64,000 nucleotides of DNA from Amphiura filiformis (GCF_039555335.1 NC_092628.1:65303292-65367291), one strand, 5' to 3'. Numbered from the stretch's first letter, positions 46,584 through 58,624 are shown. The notes: a model not told the origin generated them from the letters alone. Made by a program: numbers and translations.

Positions 46584-47956
46584 GGCTCAAAATAAGCTAA
46601 GGTGTCATAAAAGTGTAACACACAATTATTTTTCCAGCTCTTTTCTTTTGGTCTCCAACCAGGTTTAAATTATAGTATGCACATATATAGTTCATAATAC
46701 ACTAAAAGAAAGATAAGTTATAGACCATTTACTTCACAAATTTAATTTTCTAGCCCTTGCGTATGTTATATTTGACAGACACAATTTTGATGATTTTCTG
46801 CAATCAAATAAAAATTTATAAAGTATTACATAAGGTATTTTGTGGTTATTTAGGTGTAGGACCTACAGCAACTGATTGTGGGAAAAAATGTGTCCAAATA
46901 TTACAATAAGGAGGATAAATTGTTATAAATAAAATATGTGTGTCTGTCAAGCCATAACATACACAAAATGTCTGTCAAATGTAACATACAGAATAATAAT
47001 TTGGCAAAAACAGTAGTTCAAGATGGGAAATTGAATAAAGATCACATGCAGTTTATAAATCAACATGTTTTAAAACACTTTTATAAACTCTAAACTATCA
47101 TCATAATGTGAACATCAAGTGATTTTTAATTTTTTTAAACAAATTGCGTATGTTATTTTTGACAGACACATACAAATCTTGCGTATGTTACTTGCGTACA
47201 AATGTTTGACAGACAACACTTAACAATGGATTGTGTCATCAAAAAAGCTTCTCCTCACAAAGTGATAGTGCCACAAAGCTAGGTGGAGCTAAATGCTATG
47301 TCATGTAGCATAATTAGCTGTATCACCCTAGTTTAGCAGGAATTACAGCACCGTCTTGCGTATGTTATATTTTGACAGACATTTCAAGAAAAATTTTTAA
47401 ATTGTTATATGTTCAAAAAAGATGGCAGCCACTTACAAATTGATTATAATATGGAGAAATGAAGTTATTTACAATAGATTTACCCTTTAGTTTATGCTTC
47501 AAGTCTTTGTTTATAAAAAACTGAGGGACTTCAAAATCAATCAAAAGTTTGACAGACAATAGTAACATACATAAAGGCAAACTTTTAAATCCTTTTCTTG
47601 ATCTGTTAACTTATAATTCATAATGCCTCTTTCTGTTTTTTGATTGGTTTACTGCACCATTTTGGGAAACAGGTCACATGAATTTCTATAAGGATCCATA
47701 AAAAAAATTAAAAGCTGTAGAAAAAAGGCGTCTCTTGGCATGTTACAAACAAAAGTGTAAAAATAGGCATTTTTACAGCTATTTTTATTTTTTTATTATT
47801 TAGAGTGAAAGGATTTTACTTAAATTGTGTATGCTATGTCTTTACTACCTAAACTTGCCACTAAACTAGCAAATATTCCATTTCTATAATTATTATTTTA
47901 AAAAAAAGATGTCAAAATATACGGCTATAATATGACACCTTAGCATATTTTGAGCC
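46584..47956. mobile_element. 1.37-kb transposon with 4-bp duplication, copy 2
   Basis: Nearly identical to 24702-26079, with the same GGCTCAAAATA...TATTTTGAGCC ends, but flanked by a different duplication, ATGT (46580-46583 and 47957-47960). The different flanks show independent insertion rather than segmental duplication. The first internal motif is intact here (GCGTATGTTATATTTGACAG), whereas copy 1 has a small deletion. Confidence 0.92.
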
Positions 47957-47987
47957 ATGTAGGCCTATATAAATGTATTATGTGCAT

Positions 47988-48270
47988 GTACCGTATTTCG
48001 TCAAATAGTTCCCCCCTCAAATAAACGCCCCCACCACTTTTTTCAACCAAGCTTACCAAGTTGCCCACATTTGGCGAAAATCTCGATTGGAAACCCGGAA
48101 GTGAACCAGAAGTCAGTGTTTCTAGTTCATGGTTCGTCATTTTAGCGTGAGTTTTAAGTTTACCTAATGATTTTAACAGGAATTATCATTCTAAAATTGA
48201 CCTTGAATAACGCGCCCCCCTTGGGAAAATGTAACACCGGCGCGGGCGTTTATTAGACGAAATACGGTAC
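47988..48270. mobile_element. MITE, GTACCGTATTTCGTC family
   Basis: GTACCGTATTTCGTCAAATA and the right end TTAGACGAAATACGGTAC are inverted, with AAACGCCC/GGGCGTTT next inward. Relict AAACGCCCC...GGCGTTTATTA at 49100-49150 looks like a decayed relative. Confidence 0.85.
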
Positions 48271-49440
48271 ATGTACTCAATAAAATCCTTGGCAGCATAT
48301 TAAACCACAGTGTAATTTTATATGCATTTTACTAGACAAACAAGGAAGGTGATGCAGATGTAGGCCTACATAGAAAATCCCATTCTTTTTAAGGTGGTGT
48401 ACATACATGTAGCCTAATAATATTATGTACATGTATGAGGACATTTGAAATGCTCTGAGTCTGAGCATTTTTTTCAATTGAGTACCTTGATCAAATTAAT
48501 TGGTTGTCCGGCACGCTTTCTACAGCGTGGGGGTTTGGAATTCCGAAAATCGGTAAAAAGGGTGGGCGTTAAAATTTTGCTGTATAAAGGGTGGGGTTTC
48601 TAAAAAGCGTGTGAGCAATATATAAAGCGTGTGCGTAAAGTTACCAATTGAAAATTATAATAATTAAAGTGGTTCGATGATTTCTTCAAATTTTCATATT
48701 TTGTTTGTAAATTTCGAATACAAATTTTGGATATTAATTTGCTGATGTTTTCAACAGACTTTTCAAGAAAATCGTGATTGAGAATTCAGTTGTTGGAGGG
48801 TATTTATAAAGACTTGAAAGTTTCATTTTGGTGAAATTGACACGTAATCAAGTAAAAAATTTTTAATTAGAGTTCCATCCATTCCATTACAATGTACCTA
48901 ATTATGGTAGAATTTCACCAGATTCTTGCTTGAAGATGCACTTACGGGTGTAATTTTGATGTATTTACCACGAAAATAATATTTTCCATGGGCATCGCCA
49001 TAATACTATAATTAGTATAGCCGTAAATCCATCCTTTCTACAGGAGCACCATCGGGAAATTGAAGACCCGATTTAAAGTTTTTTCACCAACAGTTAACCT
49101 TCAATAAACGCCCCTTTTGGAAAAATGCAGCGCCCAGGCGTTTATTACAAACAATCTGGTAAATAAAAATGATGGATCGCATCATCGCTTACATGTACAT
49201 GTATGAGGTTATGGTGTTAAACCTCTCTGTATGTGAAACTATTTTTTTTACTCAGTCACTATATTTATGCTACATACAGTCTTGCTATGCTTTTAGTATA
49301 CATGTAGATCTCTAGATGTGATGTGTGAATTGGTTATGAATGTAAATAAGCTCTGAATAGATCAGTATACATGTGATGCGTCATTCACTGTATAGATTTT
49401 TGCTGAACCATGAAATGGTATCAGCCTATATGTGTGAATG
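48271..49440. other. no gene seen; repeat relics
   Basis: 48500-48640 holds AAAGGGTGGG and AAGCGTGTG units related to the MITE at 26101-26648. 49090-49150 holds a relict of the 47988 family. No exon supported. Confidence 0.5.
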
Positions 49441-49486
49441 TTACTAGCTTACTTACTAGCTTACTTACTAGCTTACTAACTAACCA
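49441..49486. repeat. 12-bp microsatellite-like tandem
   Basis: TTACTAGCTTAC repeats three to four times, then decays. Confidence 0.85.
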
Positions 49487-49589
49487 TTTGGTCTTAAATG
49501 GACATATCTCTAAATGCCACGAAGGTATGACCCCATGAGTGGTGTCATATGAAAGAGGAAAACATAAAGAATATAATAAAAATATTTCC

Positions 49590-50060
49590 AAACGTCAGAG
49601 GTCATCCTGGGGTCACAGGGGTCAAAAAAGGTCATTTTAACCGAAAATGCTCCGATTGAGCTCAAATTTAAATGCAATGATCCTTATGACATTCTAAACA
49701 TGTTTAAAACATTTAAAAATTTATTTCAGGTCATTAAGGGGTTATAAAGGGGTCAAAGGTCACGGTTTTCAAAATGCTCCAATTGAGCTGAAATTTAAAT
49801 GCAATGATCCTTATGACATTGTAAACATTTAAAAAATATTTTAAAATTCATTTAAGGTCATTAAGGGGTCACAAAGGGGTCAAAGGTCAAGTTTTTCAAA
49901 ATGCTCCAATTGAGCTGAAATTTATATGCAATGATCCTTATGACATTCTAAACATTTTAAAATATTTTGAAATTCATTTCAGGTCATTAAGGGGCAATAA
50001 AGGGGTGAAATGTCAAGTTTTCAAAATGCTTCAATTGAGCTGAAATTTAAATGCAATGAT
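49590..50060. repeat. about 125-bp tandem array, four units
   Basis: AAATGCTCCRATTGAGCT recurs at about 49646, 49773, 49900 and 50024. Each unit runs through AATGCAATGATCCTTATGAC and AGGTCATTAAGGGG to GGGGTCAAAGGTCA. The last unit is cut off. The AGGTCA-type words resemble those in the 18497-20866 array. Confidence 0.85.
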
Positions 50061-50155
50061 GACAGTGGTATAGGCCTACCACGATATACTGCCGAAGCCA
50101 CATGGTTCAGCTATGGTGCGGTTATCGCTCTAGTTATGTGATATGTATACATATT

Positions 50156-50300
50156 AGGGGCTGGCATTTTCTTCGGAAGTGGGGGGGTCACAAATATACT
50201 GGGGGGTTATAGTTTTTAAACATAAAATAGGGGGTCAGTAAAAATATTTCATTGAAAATGTGGGGGTCACAAATTTATAAAAGCATGCTGGTGTGAAAAA
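50156..50300. repeat. G-rich repeat, complement of 14700-15030 type
   Basis: GGGGCTGGCATTTTCTTCGG, GTGGGGGGGTCACAAAT, GGGGGGTTATAG and GGGGGTCACAAATTTATAA mirror the C-rich units at 14700-15030 and those at 58585-58720. Confidence 0.6.
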
Positions 50301-50539
50301 AAAAATAAGCACATATTTTCATGATACACTCTCCACAGCTATTTGACTTTTATACTTTTCAGTGATGTACATATATTGAGAAATCAGTATGGATGACAAG
50401 TAACATTTACCAAATAGGAAAGTAAATAAACACAATGACAGGTATTGTTTTTAAAATATTAAATACAGGTTTAATATCAATTTGTGATTGAGTAAACATG
50501 TGACATACATGTACTATGTCTTCGGTAAAATGAACATAA

Positions 50540-52600
50540 TCAAGTATTGCAAGAAACAATCTCTTATGCCAAAACCGGAAGAAGACTGTTCATATTACGT
50601 TTTTTCGATTTGGCTGATGCCTTCGGCAGTGTAAGCCATGATCTCATTACTCACTCCATGGGCGCTGTCAGCTCCCGAGAATGTCCAGTCCTATGTTACT
50701 AATCTCTATTCCAACCTTAACGGCCACGTCCAAGGCCCCAACTGGAATTCTTTACCATTTAAATTCAAGAGGGGACATTCAAAGCGATCCTTTGTCCCCG
50801 TTATTTTTCTCATGTGTTTCAACCCATTGCTCGAATACCTGGAAACCATGCGTGAGAAGACCGGCTTTTGTTTGGACACAACCAAAATCATCACTACCCC
50901 ATCTGCCGACGATTTCAATCTCATCACCAATAACAAAATTCAACACCAAAAAATAATGAGCGAACTTCATACTGAAGGCTACCAGCATGGGTCTCACATT
51001 AAAACCATCCAAATGTCGTTCACTCTCTTTATGTGGTGGCAAACCAACTCTGATTGATTTCCATATCGGTGAAAATGTCGTGAAAACCGTTAATGAGGAC
51101 CCACAAAAATTCCTCGAATTCGCTGATAACGTTTCATGGAAAGGAACAAGAAATTTATGATTATGTCTATGCACAGCTCTATAGTAAATTAAATAATATT
51201 GACTCCACTTTAATTCGCAATGAGTACAAACTGGCAATATATATCCGTTACTGCCTCCCCTCCATGAGATTCTGTCTTACGGTGCATGACCTGACCCATT
51301 CTAATCTTGTGCTTTTAGACCGTATGTCCGGGCAGTATGTTAAGAAATGGCTTGGGATTCCAAAACATGGTGCAAATACTGCCCTGGTCCATATGTCCCG
51401 AGGGCTTAACATCCAGCGCATTTCTGATGTTTATCGCCAGGCTCATTCCGCATCATATAGTAGATCTAGGTGCAAAGCTGATGAAGTTACTAACCTGGCT
51501 CTTGACCTCAAGCTCAACAGAGAATCTCGTGGTCTCGTAAAATTTCCATAACCAACCAGTGTGAAAGCGTTCATGCACTTGCTATTGGAGCCGGGTCAAC
51601 CCCCTTGGAATAAGGTCCAACCTGATGTTAAAAAAGATCCTGAAGGAAGAGACGGATAACCACTGGAAATCTGTAGTTGAGCCCCTCTTGAGCCAGGGGA
51701 GTTTCGAAACTGCTTGAAACATGTAATTCGATCTGTCTTGGAAATCCATTATGTTTTCATTACCAAAGGGTGTGCTTAAATTTGCAATCAATGCCTCCAT
51801 AGATTCCTTGCCATCATTCACCAATTTGAAAAGATGGGGAAAAAGGCTTATGGACAGCTGTCCCCTTTGTCAGGGGAAAGGTACTCTCCTGCACATTTTA
51901 AATAATTGCCAAAATATGCTGGACAGGTATCTATGGAGACACAACAACCTCATCCGTATTTTTCTTTCCACATTTCAACAGTCGGAGGCATTTCGTAATT
52001 CTCATATTAAAATCTATGCCGATCTGGAAAATTATACCATAGGAGGGGGACCATACCACCCAATATCATTTCCACGTCTCAAAAACCGGACATTGTGTTA
52101 TACTGGCCTTCTGACAAGCGAGTCATTCTCTTTGAGTTGTCGGTACCATTTGAACCAAACATCAGTAAAGCTCATTACACCAAACTTGATCGCTATTCTT
52201 CCCTGGTTGCCGACATCACTAACGCCGGGTACTGTTGCTCACTTGTTGCTGTTGAAGTAGGCTCAAGAGGCTTCATTGACGCCGACAACAAGAATAGTCT
52301 GACTCGTCTGTCAAAAGATCTCAATCTTCCCACAAAGTATTCTGATCTCAAGACCCAGTTGATTAAATCGGCGCTAATGTCATCTTATTCCATTTTCATC
52401 GCCAGATATGAAACATCTTGGAATGTAAATGAAATTATTTAACTTTTTCTTCCCGCCATGAGTATTTCCATTTTTGTTTATTTATTTATATGTTTGTATT
52501 TTTGTCCTGCCTTGCCTGCAACCGTAATGTGTTGCAGTAGATCTTGGCTTTATATGTGTTTTTCTTTATGTTGAATAAAGATGATTTATATATATAACTT
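50540..52600 (+). pseudogene. RLE-type non-LTR retrotransposon, 5'-truncated and decayed
   Basis: Pieces of one polyprotein appear in order across shifting frames. RT motif A (FDLADAFGSVSHD, about 50604) comes first, then QSDPLSP (about 50780) and motif C as SADDFNLI (50902-50925; the usual aromatic-ADD has Ser). Downstream come a CCHC knuckle, C-x2-C-x7-H-x4-C (51859-51909), and a PD...E segment, KPDIVLYW then VILFELSVPFE (from 52083). Knuckle plus PD-(D/E) at the C-terminus marks the R2/R4/NeSL/HERO group, in which the restriction-like endonuclease nicks DNA for target-primed reverse transcription. At least three frameshifts and internal stops show it is inactive. The last frame stops at 52442; AATAAAGATGATTTAT near 52574 precedes the presumed 3' end. 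The 5' end is lost within the RT. Confidence 0.85.
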
Positions 52601-52824
52601 GATCATTTTCAATTTTCATATTAATGAACACACATCACAAATTATAATTAAATATAGTGTTCTTGATGTAGTGGCCAAGTTTTAGGAGTATAAAACCAAA
52701 CAAACTCACTTCCTCATATCTTTTGTAACTACTTTATTAAAAACAGTCAAGTCCACAACAATAGGACAAGAAATGCTTCAGGTAATACAGTGCTCAAAAA
52801 AGAAACAGAATATTTTCTGACAGG

Positions 52825-52974
52825 GCTATTCGCGCAGCAGGGCCAACATTATGGAATTCTTTACATAGTAAATTCAAACAATGCAAATCTGTAAAACATT
52901 TTAGAAATATGTATATATGTACAAATCAAATCTCATTGCCTGTTACAACTGATTTATTTTTTGTTAGCCTTTGA
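52825..52974 (+). pseudogene. LINE ORF2 C-terminal tail fragment
   Basis: The frame AIRAAGPTLWNSLHSKFKQ, then CKSVKHFRNMYIC, ending at TGA 52972-52974, matches the usual last residues of CR1/L2-type LINE ORF2 (GPTLWNSLP...FK). Only about 49 codons remain, so this is a 3' relic of an element different from the RLE-type one just upstream. Confidence 0.7.
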
Positions 52975-53064
52975 TGTGTTCTGACTGTGTCTAGTTGGGT
53001 TGGTTTCCGGGGGCACTCGAATTTTTTTTTTGGTAGGGTGTGCCACCACGCCAGTTTCGCACTC

Positions 53065-53200
53065 GAGGTCTAAGGAACTGATCGGCCGGCCAAAAGGGGG
53101 TCTAGGGAACTGATTGGCCGGCCAAAAAGGGTCTTGGGAACTAATTAACCAGCCAAAAAGGGGGTCTTGGGAACTGATCAGCCGCCAAAATCTGAAAATG
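53065..53200. repeat. about 37-bp tandem, four units
   Basis: GGTCTWGGGAACTGATYGGC followed by CGGCCAAAAAGG repeats about four times with point changes. Confidence 0.75.
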
Positions 53201-54139
53201 AGGTCTCGGAACTAAACCATGCAGGCCAAACCAGGGCTCAATTTCGTTACGTTTTTGCCACAGATTTTTGAAGGAATCGATTTCACTTTGATCAAGAAAA
53301 TCATTAATGTAAAATTGGTCTGGGGTGGCCTACGAGTACGATGGAAATCTCAGCAAAGCAAAACAGCATTCGGATCAAAATTACTAGACCCTGCAGACCT
53401 ACCTATAGCCTACTGATAATTATAGCAGCAGCGAGCAGCATTACATATTAAGCCCACCATAAAAACAAACCCACAAAAATATTTTTTCAGTGCCGTAATT
53501 ACTAAAGAAAAACATTTAGGCTACATTGAACTGTCATGCATACATGAGGCGATTGAGTGAAGTGTGCAGAATTTGACAACCATTCCACTATTGGCACTAA
53601 ACCAGTAGATCGTAAATTACCTTTTAATTCACGGTTATGGCCAGCTGCAAGGGCGTGTACATAATTATTTGAGGTACTTTTCCTTATATTTGGCAATTTT
53701 ATTCCCAAAAGAGATCTCAAAATCATTTATTTCCAGCAAAATGTTTATCAGCTGAAGGCCTCGGCACTTTCGCCGGGCCCAGCGCAGTGCTGCAATCACT
53801 GTTTACAATCAACCAACCAGTGTTGCCACTACTACAAAGTACAAGGAGCCCAAAATCCGCCCAAAATCCACCTTATTCCTTACAATGTGTTTCAATGCTA
53901 TGGGGAAGAAATTGATGGAAAATTCCCTTTGAAGCTTTTGGGCTCGAAATAGTAGGACAGAAAACACGCCAATCAAAATGCCAATGAGAGAGGAGATCGG
54001 TGATCTGAGAGTCTATGGAACGGCTAGAAACATTTTTGGGCTTCAAGAGCGGCAATCAATGAATTTAGTGGGTCTAAGGAACGGCTAGCGGCTCTGAAAA
54101 AGGGGGGCGTCGCCGCGGCACATCCCGGTATGGGTGGGG
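53201..54139. other. no gene seen
   Basis: No supported exon. A GAGCGGCAATCAATGAATTT stretch and GGGGGGCGTCGCCGCGG lie near its end. Confidence 0.45.
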
Positions 54140-54372
54140 AATGCGGGTGCCCCCCCCCCCCGGGTTGGTTTAAGGGTGTTTTGTTTGGTTTTGTTTGTTT
54201 TGTAATGTTAAATAGATGTGTTTTTCTCTTCGGGTGTTTTTGGTCTTTCGAACACTCCTTCAATATCTTTTGTTGCTTAAATATTGTATTGTACTTTTAA
54301 GATTGTAATGAATTGTAATGTTCTTTTTGATATTGTAAATAAAAATTGAATTGAATTTAATTTAATTGAGTT
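54140..54372 (+). repeat. possible LINE 3' tail
   Basis: C-run and GGGTTGGTTTAAGG, then T-rich sequence ending TATTGTAAATAAAAATTGAA and short TTGAATT/TTTAATT repeats. This resembles the 3' UTR and short tail repeats of CR1-like LINEs, but no coding part is attached. Confidence 0.35.
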
Positions 54373-55593
54373 TTACAATGTACTTTAGTTTTTATAGTTT
54401 ATCAAACCTATAGCTTAATTAGACCTTCGGTGGAATATATATGAGTATCAAAACAGTTCAGACATTGGAGATTTCCAATTTATCTTTATGATAATGATTT
54501 GACAGCTACCAATGCAAACATCATTTATGCAATCAAAGCTTATTCTAGAGTAAATGTTTGCCAAATCCTACATGCTGAAACTATATTGAGCATTTTGCAT
54601 CTAATCACTGTCTTCATCCATTGGCTCATCATCGTACTGGATGTCGAAGAGATCAAATGGATCATCGTCAGTTTCCTCTTCTGATGACCGGTCTGAAACA
54701 TCAATAGGAATATAACTGGCAGCTGATGTTTGCACTGGTAGACTTACTTGTACTGTTTCCCCACCCTCTTGATTCCGAACAATGATTTAACAAATTCTTG
54801 CCCCTCCCCACTAAAAATCCCACGCCGTAAAAGTATGTTCAAGTAAGGCAAGTCCATTTTTGGTCGCACATGAGGTTTTTCCTCCAAGTCATCAATGTCA
54901 TACATTTGCTTTTCTGTTGTCCCATGTTTTACTAGTTTGACCAGGAGCTTGTTTGCTCCTGTTTCTTGCCTCTTTGCCTTCCTGTTCCGATCCTTCCTCT
55001 TGTTCTCTTTCTTACTTCGACTCTTCATATGCTGCTGCTTTTGAGAGCCGATGCCAAGAAAGACCTGGCCCAGTTTCTCTTTAGCAGCATTGACCTCTGC
55101 CTGAAGGGCTTTAAGTGACTCTACTGCCTGTGCTAGAGTCTCGAGACCCCTCTGGTGCCATTGCTGCTGTTCAGGAGATGCCCTCTCGAAGCCTTGGTCA
55201 TAGGACTCTCTTTCCCTGGCTTGTAGGGCTTACAACTTTATCAGTTTTTCATTTATTGTCTTTAGCTTGGCAGCAGCCAATGATTGCGACTGGGATGTCA
55301 CCTTTACTCCCTCCATTAGGTTCTTGGATGCTGCTGCAGGGTTATCGGACCTCTCGAACCTGATGTACTCTTCTGTCTTGGTTCCAGCTTCAATTACAGT
55401 CCAACGTTGACACCTTTCCGAATAGTAGAATGAAGAGAAGGCAGCATTATTTAACCGTCCATAGTGTGATAGGTACAGCTCTTCTAATACAGTATTGTAG
55501 AACTTGTCTTCCTCACTCTGAGGGTATCTGATGTATTGGCGTAAAGTAACATACCCACTTTCAACAACCAATGGCTCTTCTGATGGATCAATG

Positions 55594-55895
55594 CCTATGA
55601 AAAAAGAATAAAGAAAAACAAGAAACGGTTAAAATATTTAATACTCTGGAGTAAGCACAGATCAAAAACAAAGAAGACCCAGGAAGGACCCACAGGACAT
55701 GAAGCAAGCACACTGAAACCACCAAAGGGCATGTGAAGTATAAACGTGTGTAATGGATAGAGCTGGGTCAGTTCGCTTTCTTTGGCCAGCATGATCCAGG
55801 CGAGCCGTACGTTTACTAGTGGACCAATGTCAGAGGGTATAAGACGGCACATAGCTAGTGCTACATGTAGTAATGGATAGTAAAAATTCACTCGG
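55594..55895 (-). other. open minus-strand frame upstream of exon B
   Basis: A 98-codon frame (55891-55595) contains MCRLIPSDIGPLVNVRLAW and WIMLAKESELTQLYPLHTF, with coding-like composition, directly upstream of the exon B acceptor. It could be an exon skipped in the splice proposed here, or an unrelated relic. Not assigned. Confidence 0.3.
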
Positions 55896-56250
55896 TGAAT
55901 TCTCTGTTGTGACTATATATATATTCCTTATCTTTTGGTTAAAAAATGATTTGGACCACATCATGTTCACGCTAATTTGAATTCAAAATGTTTTGCCTCA
56001 ATAATTGTATAATATAGTATGCATTTCTGCATGTTCTTCTGAGCCAATTTTTTTGAATTGTAGCTGAAAATACTAATTAGAAATGACACACAACACACAA
56101 AATGATATAAATATTTTTATATTTGGCTGGTATTATGTGTAAACTGTATTTCCCTGTTTTGCTGGTTTGTAATGGTGGTGGAGGACTTTTCTTGATCAGT
56201 AATTTCTTAAAGAAAGTACTTTTTACTGGGCAATGGGGTGAAAAATACAT

Positions 56251-56565
56251 GTACAGTATTCGGCCGAGTATAGTCCCACGTTCGAGTATAATCCCACCCC
56301 CATTTTTGAAAAATTTCAGAAATTGTAAAAAAAAAAAAATTTGGTTTTTTTTTTTGGTTTTGAGTGTCCCTGGACCTAGACCTAGATGCTAGGATCATTC
56401 ATGGTTGTCCTAAAAAAAATATAAAAAAAATGATTTCAAAATGCATTGAAATTTTGAAATTCTAGTATAATCCCACCCCCCAAATTCGAGTATAATCCCA
56501 CCCCCCAATTGTGAAAAATTTTCACATAAAAAACGGGTGGGACTATACTCGGACCAATACGGTAC
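56251..56565. mobile_element. MITE with TATAATCCCACCC units
   Basis: GTACAGTATTCGGCCGAGTA and the right end TACTCGGACCAATACGGTAC are imperfect complements, with TAGTCCCAC/GTGGGACTA next. CGAGTATAATCCCACCCC occurs three to four times inside. It lies in the intron of the SAM-like gene. Confidence 0.8.
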
Positions 56566-57423
56566 TTGCAAGACTTAAAAATATTACTTTTTATCTAACA
56601 CAGAATAGCAGGACATTATTGTGATTTGTGAAGGATTTTAATTCTGTTATTTTTCATGATAATGTATAAACTACACTCAACTGTGAAAAAAGCCTGGAAA
56701 ATAAATTTTAGATACCTGGAGAAGTATTTTCAACCCATAGGCATTAGACATCTAGGTCTAAGAGATTTCTGAAACACCAAAAATATATCTGAATATTGCA
56801 ATATTTAATATATTGTCTGAATTACCTGGTCCTGATAGAAATCTAAATCTGCAACAAATTTTGTCCCAGCAAAAATCCCTGGACGAAAATATCTATTGTT
56901 GGCCCTTCAGTATTTGGCTAAAAAGGCTGCATATGAGAAAACAAAATAATTGGTTCCTGTCCCCTCCCTCATCAATTTTGGGGATTTATCATGGATTTTT
57001 AAGTATTACTACTATTTTCATTTTTAGATTTCAAGATATATTAACTTTCATGGAATAGTTCAGTTTTATAGGACAATCTATAAATATAGGCCTATACAAT
57101 TAAAATTTACTATTGGACATGGATCATTTTCAAGACTTTTTATGGTACTTTTATCAAAGGGTTTTATCCATCACAATCTACCAGAGGTAGAATTAAATAA
57201 ATAATAATAATAAACAATAAAAGGTTTCAGTTCCTAATTTCCTCATTGAAGTTCTGTTGAAAAAAAAAACCAAAACAAAAGCAACAATGCTAAATTTCAC
57301 ATTGAAAATTACAAAAACCTTCCTGCCTCATCAAATTTTGAGAAAAATCCAGACGAGAAACAACTTTGATTTTTATGCAGCATATAAAGTGTACTAAAAG
57401 TATAATTATATTATAAAGCTTAC
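56566..57423. other. intron sequence, no feature
   Basis: Remainder of the intron between the two SAM-like gene exons; AT-rich, nothing recognised. Confidence 0.45.
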
Positions 57424-57819
57424 GCTTTTGAAGGTATGTCTTGGTGCCTTTTCTCCCACCTGAAGCTTGACTACTTGTACTTGGTGCATGATGAGACGAT
57501 GACTTCTGCAGAAGTGACACTTTTGCCAATATTAGCTTTCTCTGGCCAATGCTTATTTCCATATCTTTCAAAATTTTGAAAATTAATTTTGCTAAAAATC
57601 TCAGATATGATCAGTTTTCATCAAAATATCAATCTCAGGAGAACAACTAAAACTTTATCTGTCGTTTTGAAGAAATATTAGAGAAACGATGCTGTAAGTA
57701 TTAGTGATTTAGTATGATAACCACACTTTCCTAATTATTTGAGATGTTTTTGTTAACTTCTCCTTCACTACATGGAGTATTTGCTCCAATTTCACTGATA
57801 ACTTGAAAACTTTAGGGCT

Positions 57820-58620
57820 GATGTTGTGGATCATGTCAGGCACCTTTAATATACATTGTATTGTAAAACAAAGATAATTAAACATAATATTATCATTCCT
57901 GTATTGTGTATGTTGACTGTTGGGGGGGGGGGGGGGGGGCTAGTGCATAACCTTACAAAATATTTGACAGTGATAGCAGAGTACATGTAGGCTTTCACAC
58001 TGCTGGATAGCTTCACAAAATATTTGACTGATAACAGTAATAGCCAAGTAGGTTTTCACACTACTGGATATCCTCATAAACTAGACTTTATATAACAGTG
58101 ATGGCAATGTAGGCTTTCACACTATTGGATATCCTCATAACATATATATGTATTTGAATATACAGTGATAGGGCTTTCACATTGCTTGATATCCTCACAA
58201 AATATTTGACTGCACAGTGATAGCAAAGTACACAACATGGAATATTTGTACATTGTATGGTACATTGTATTGTAAAACAAAGGTATCATTCCTGTATTGT
58301 GTGTGTTGAGGTGGGGGACTGGTGCATATCCTCACAAAAAATTTTTGACTGATAAAAGTGATATCCTCATCAAATATTTGACTTATAACAGTGACAGCAA
58401 GAGTACACAACAGACAACATGGACTATTCAAATTCGCTCCAAATTTCACTTATGAATATTCTGAATATTCTGAAACAATTCTTTTGAGGGATGGTGTTGT
58501 GGATCCTGTAAGGCACCTTTAATGTACATTGTATTGTAAAACAAAGGTACTTTAACATAATATTATCATTCCTGTAATGTGTGTTGAGGGGGGGGGGGGT
58601 CACAAAATTATGGACTGTAT
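57820..58620. repeat. nested tandem repeats with G-runs
   Basis: A block of about 110-250 bp (TTGTGGATC, CACCTTTAATRTACATTGTA, TTGTAAAACAAAG, ATCATTCCTGTATTGTGT, then a G-run) occurs at about 57827-57940, 58250-58316 and 58496-58600. Between the first two, about five units of 65-75 bp built on GGCTTTCACACTRYTGGATA, TCCTCAYAAA and AACAGTGATRGCAA repeat. The G-run at 57922-57939 is 18 uninterrupted G. Confidence 0.8.
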
Positions 58621-58624
58621 TGGT

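Larger units (their letters stand above)
54601..57591 (-). pseudogene. SAM-like, coiled-coil protein gene with disabling changes
   Basis: Exon A (57591-57424) has acceptor TTTTTAG and donor C|GTAAGC and encodes KLIFKILKDMEISIGQRKL, like the last helices of a SAM domain (a protein-protein or RNA-binding module), then a Ser-rich linker. Exon B (from 55594) follows a fine acceptor (TTCTTTTTTCATAG), and its phase matches. It reads IDPSEEPLVVESGYVTLRQY, a segment with FYYSERCQRWTVIEAGTK, an Ala/Gln-rich coiled coil, the basic run KKENKRKDRNRKAKRQ, and RPKMDLPYLNILLRRGIFSG. A TAA (55232-55230) interrupts the coiled coil, after which the same frame runs on for about 160 codons. Near 54790-54760 the frame must shift to reach an acidic tail (SDRSSEEETDDDPFDLFD) ending at TAG 54603-54601. 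Upstream exons are not in view. Function unknown. Confidence 0.6.

Noticed and set aside
49590-50060. CRISPR-like array
   Set aside because: Units are contiguous imperfect tandems without unique spacers, in eukaryotic DNA.
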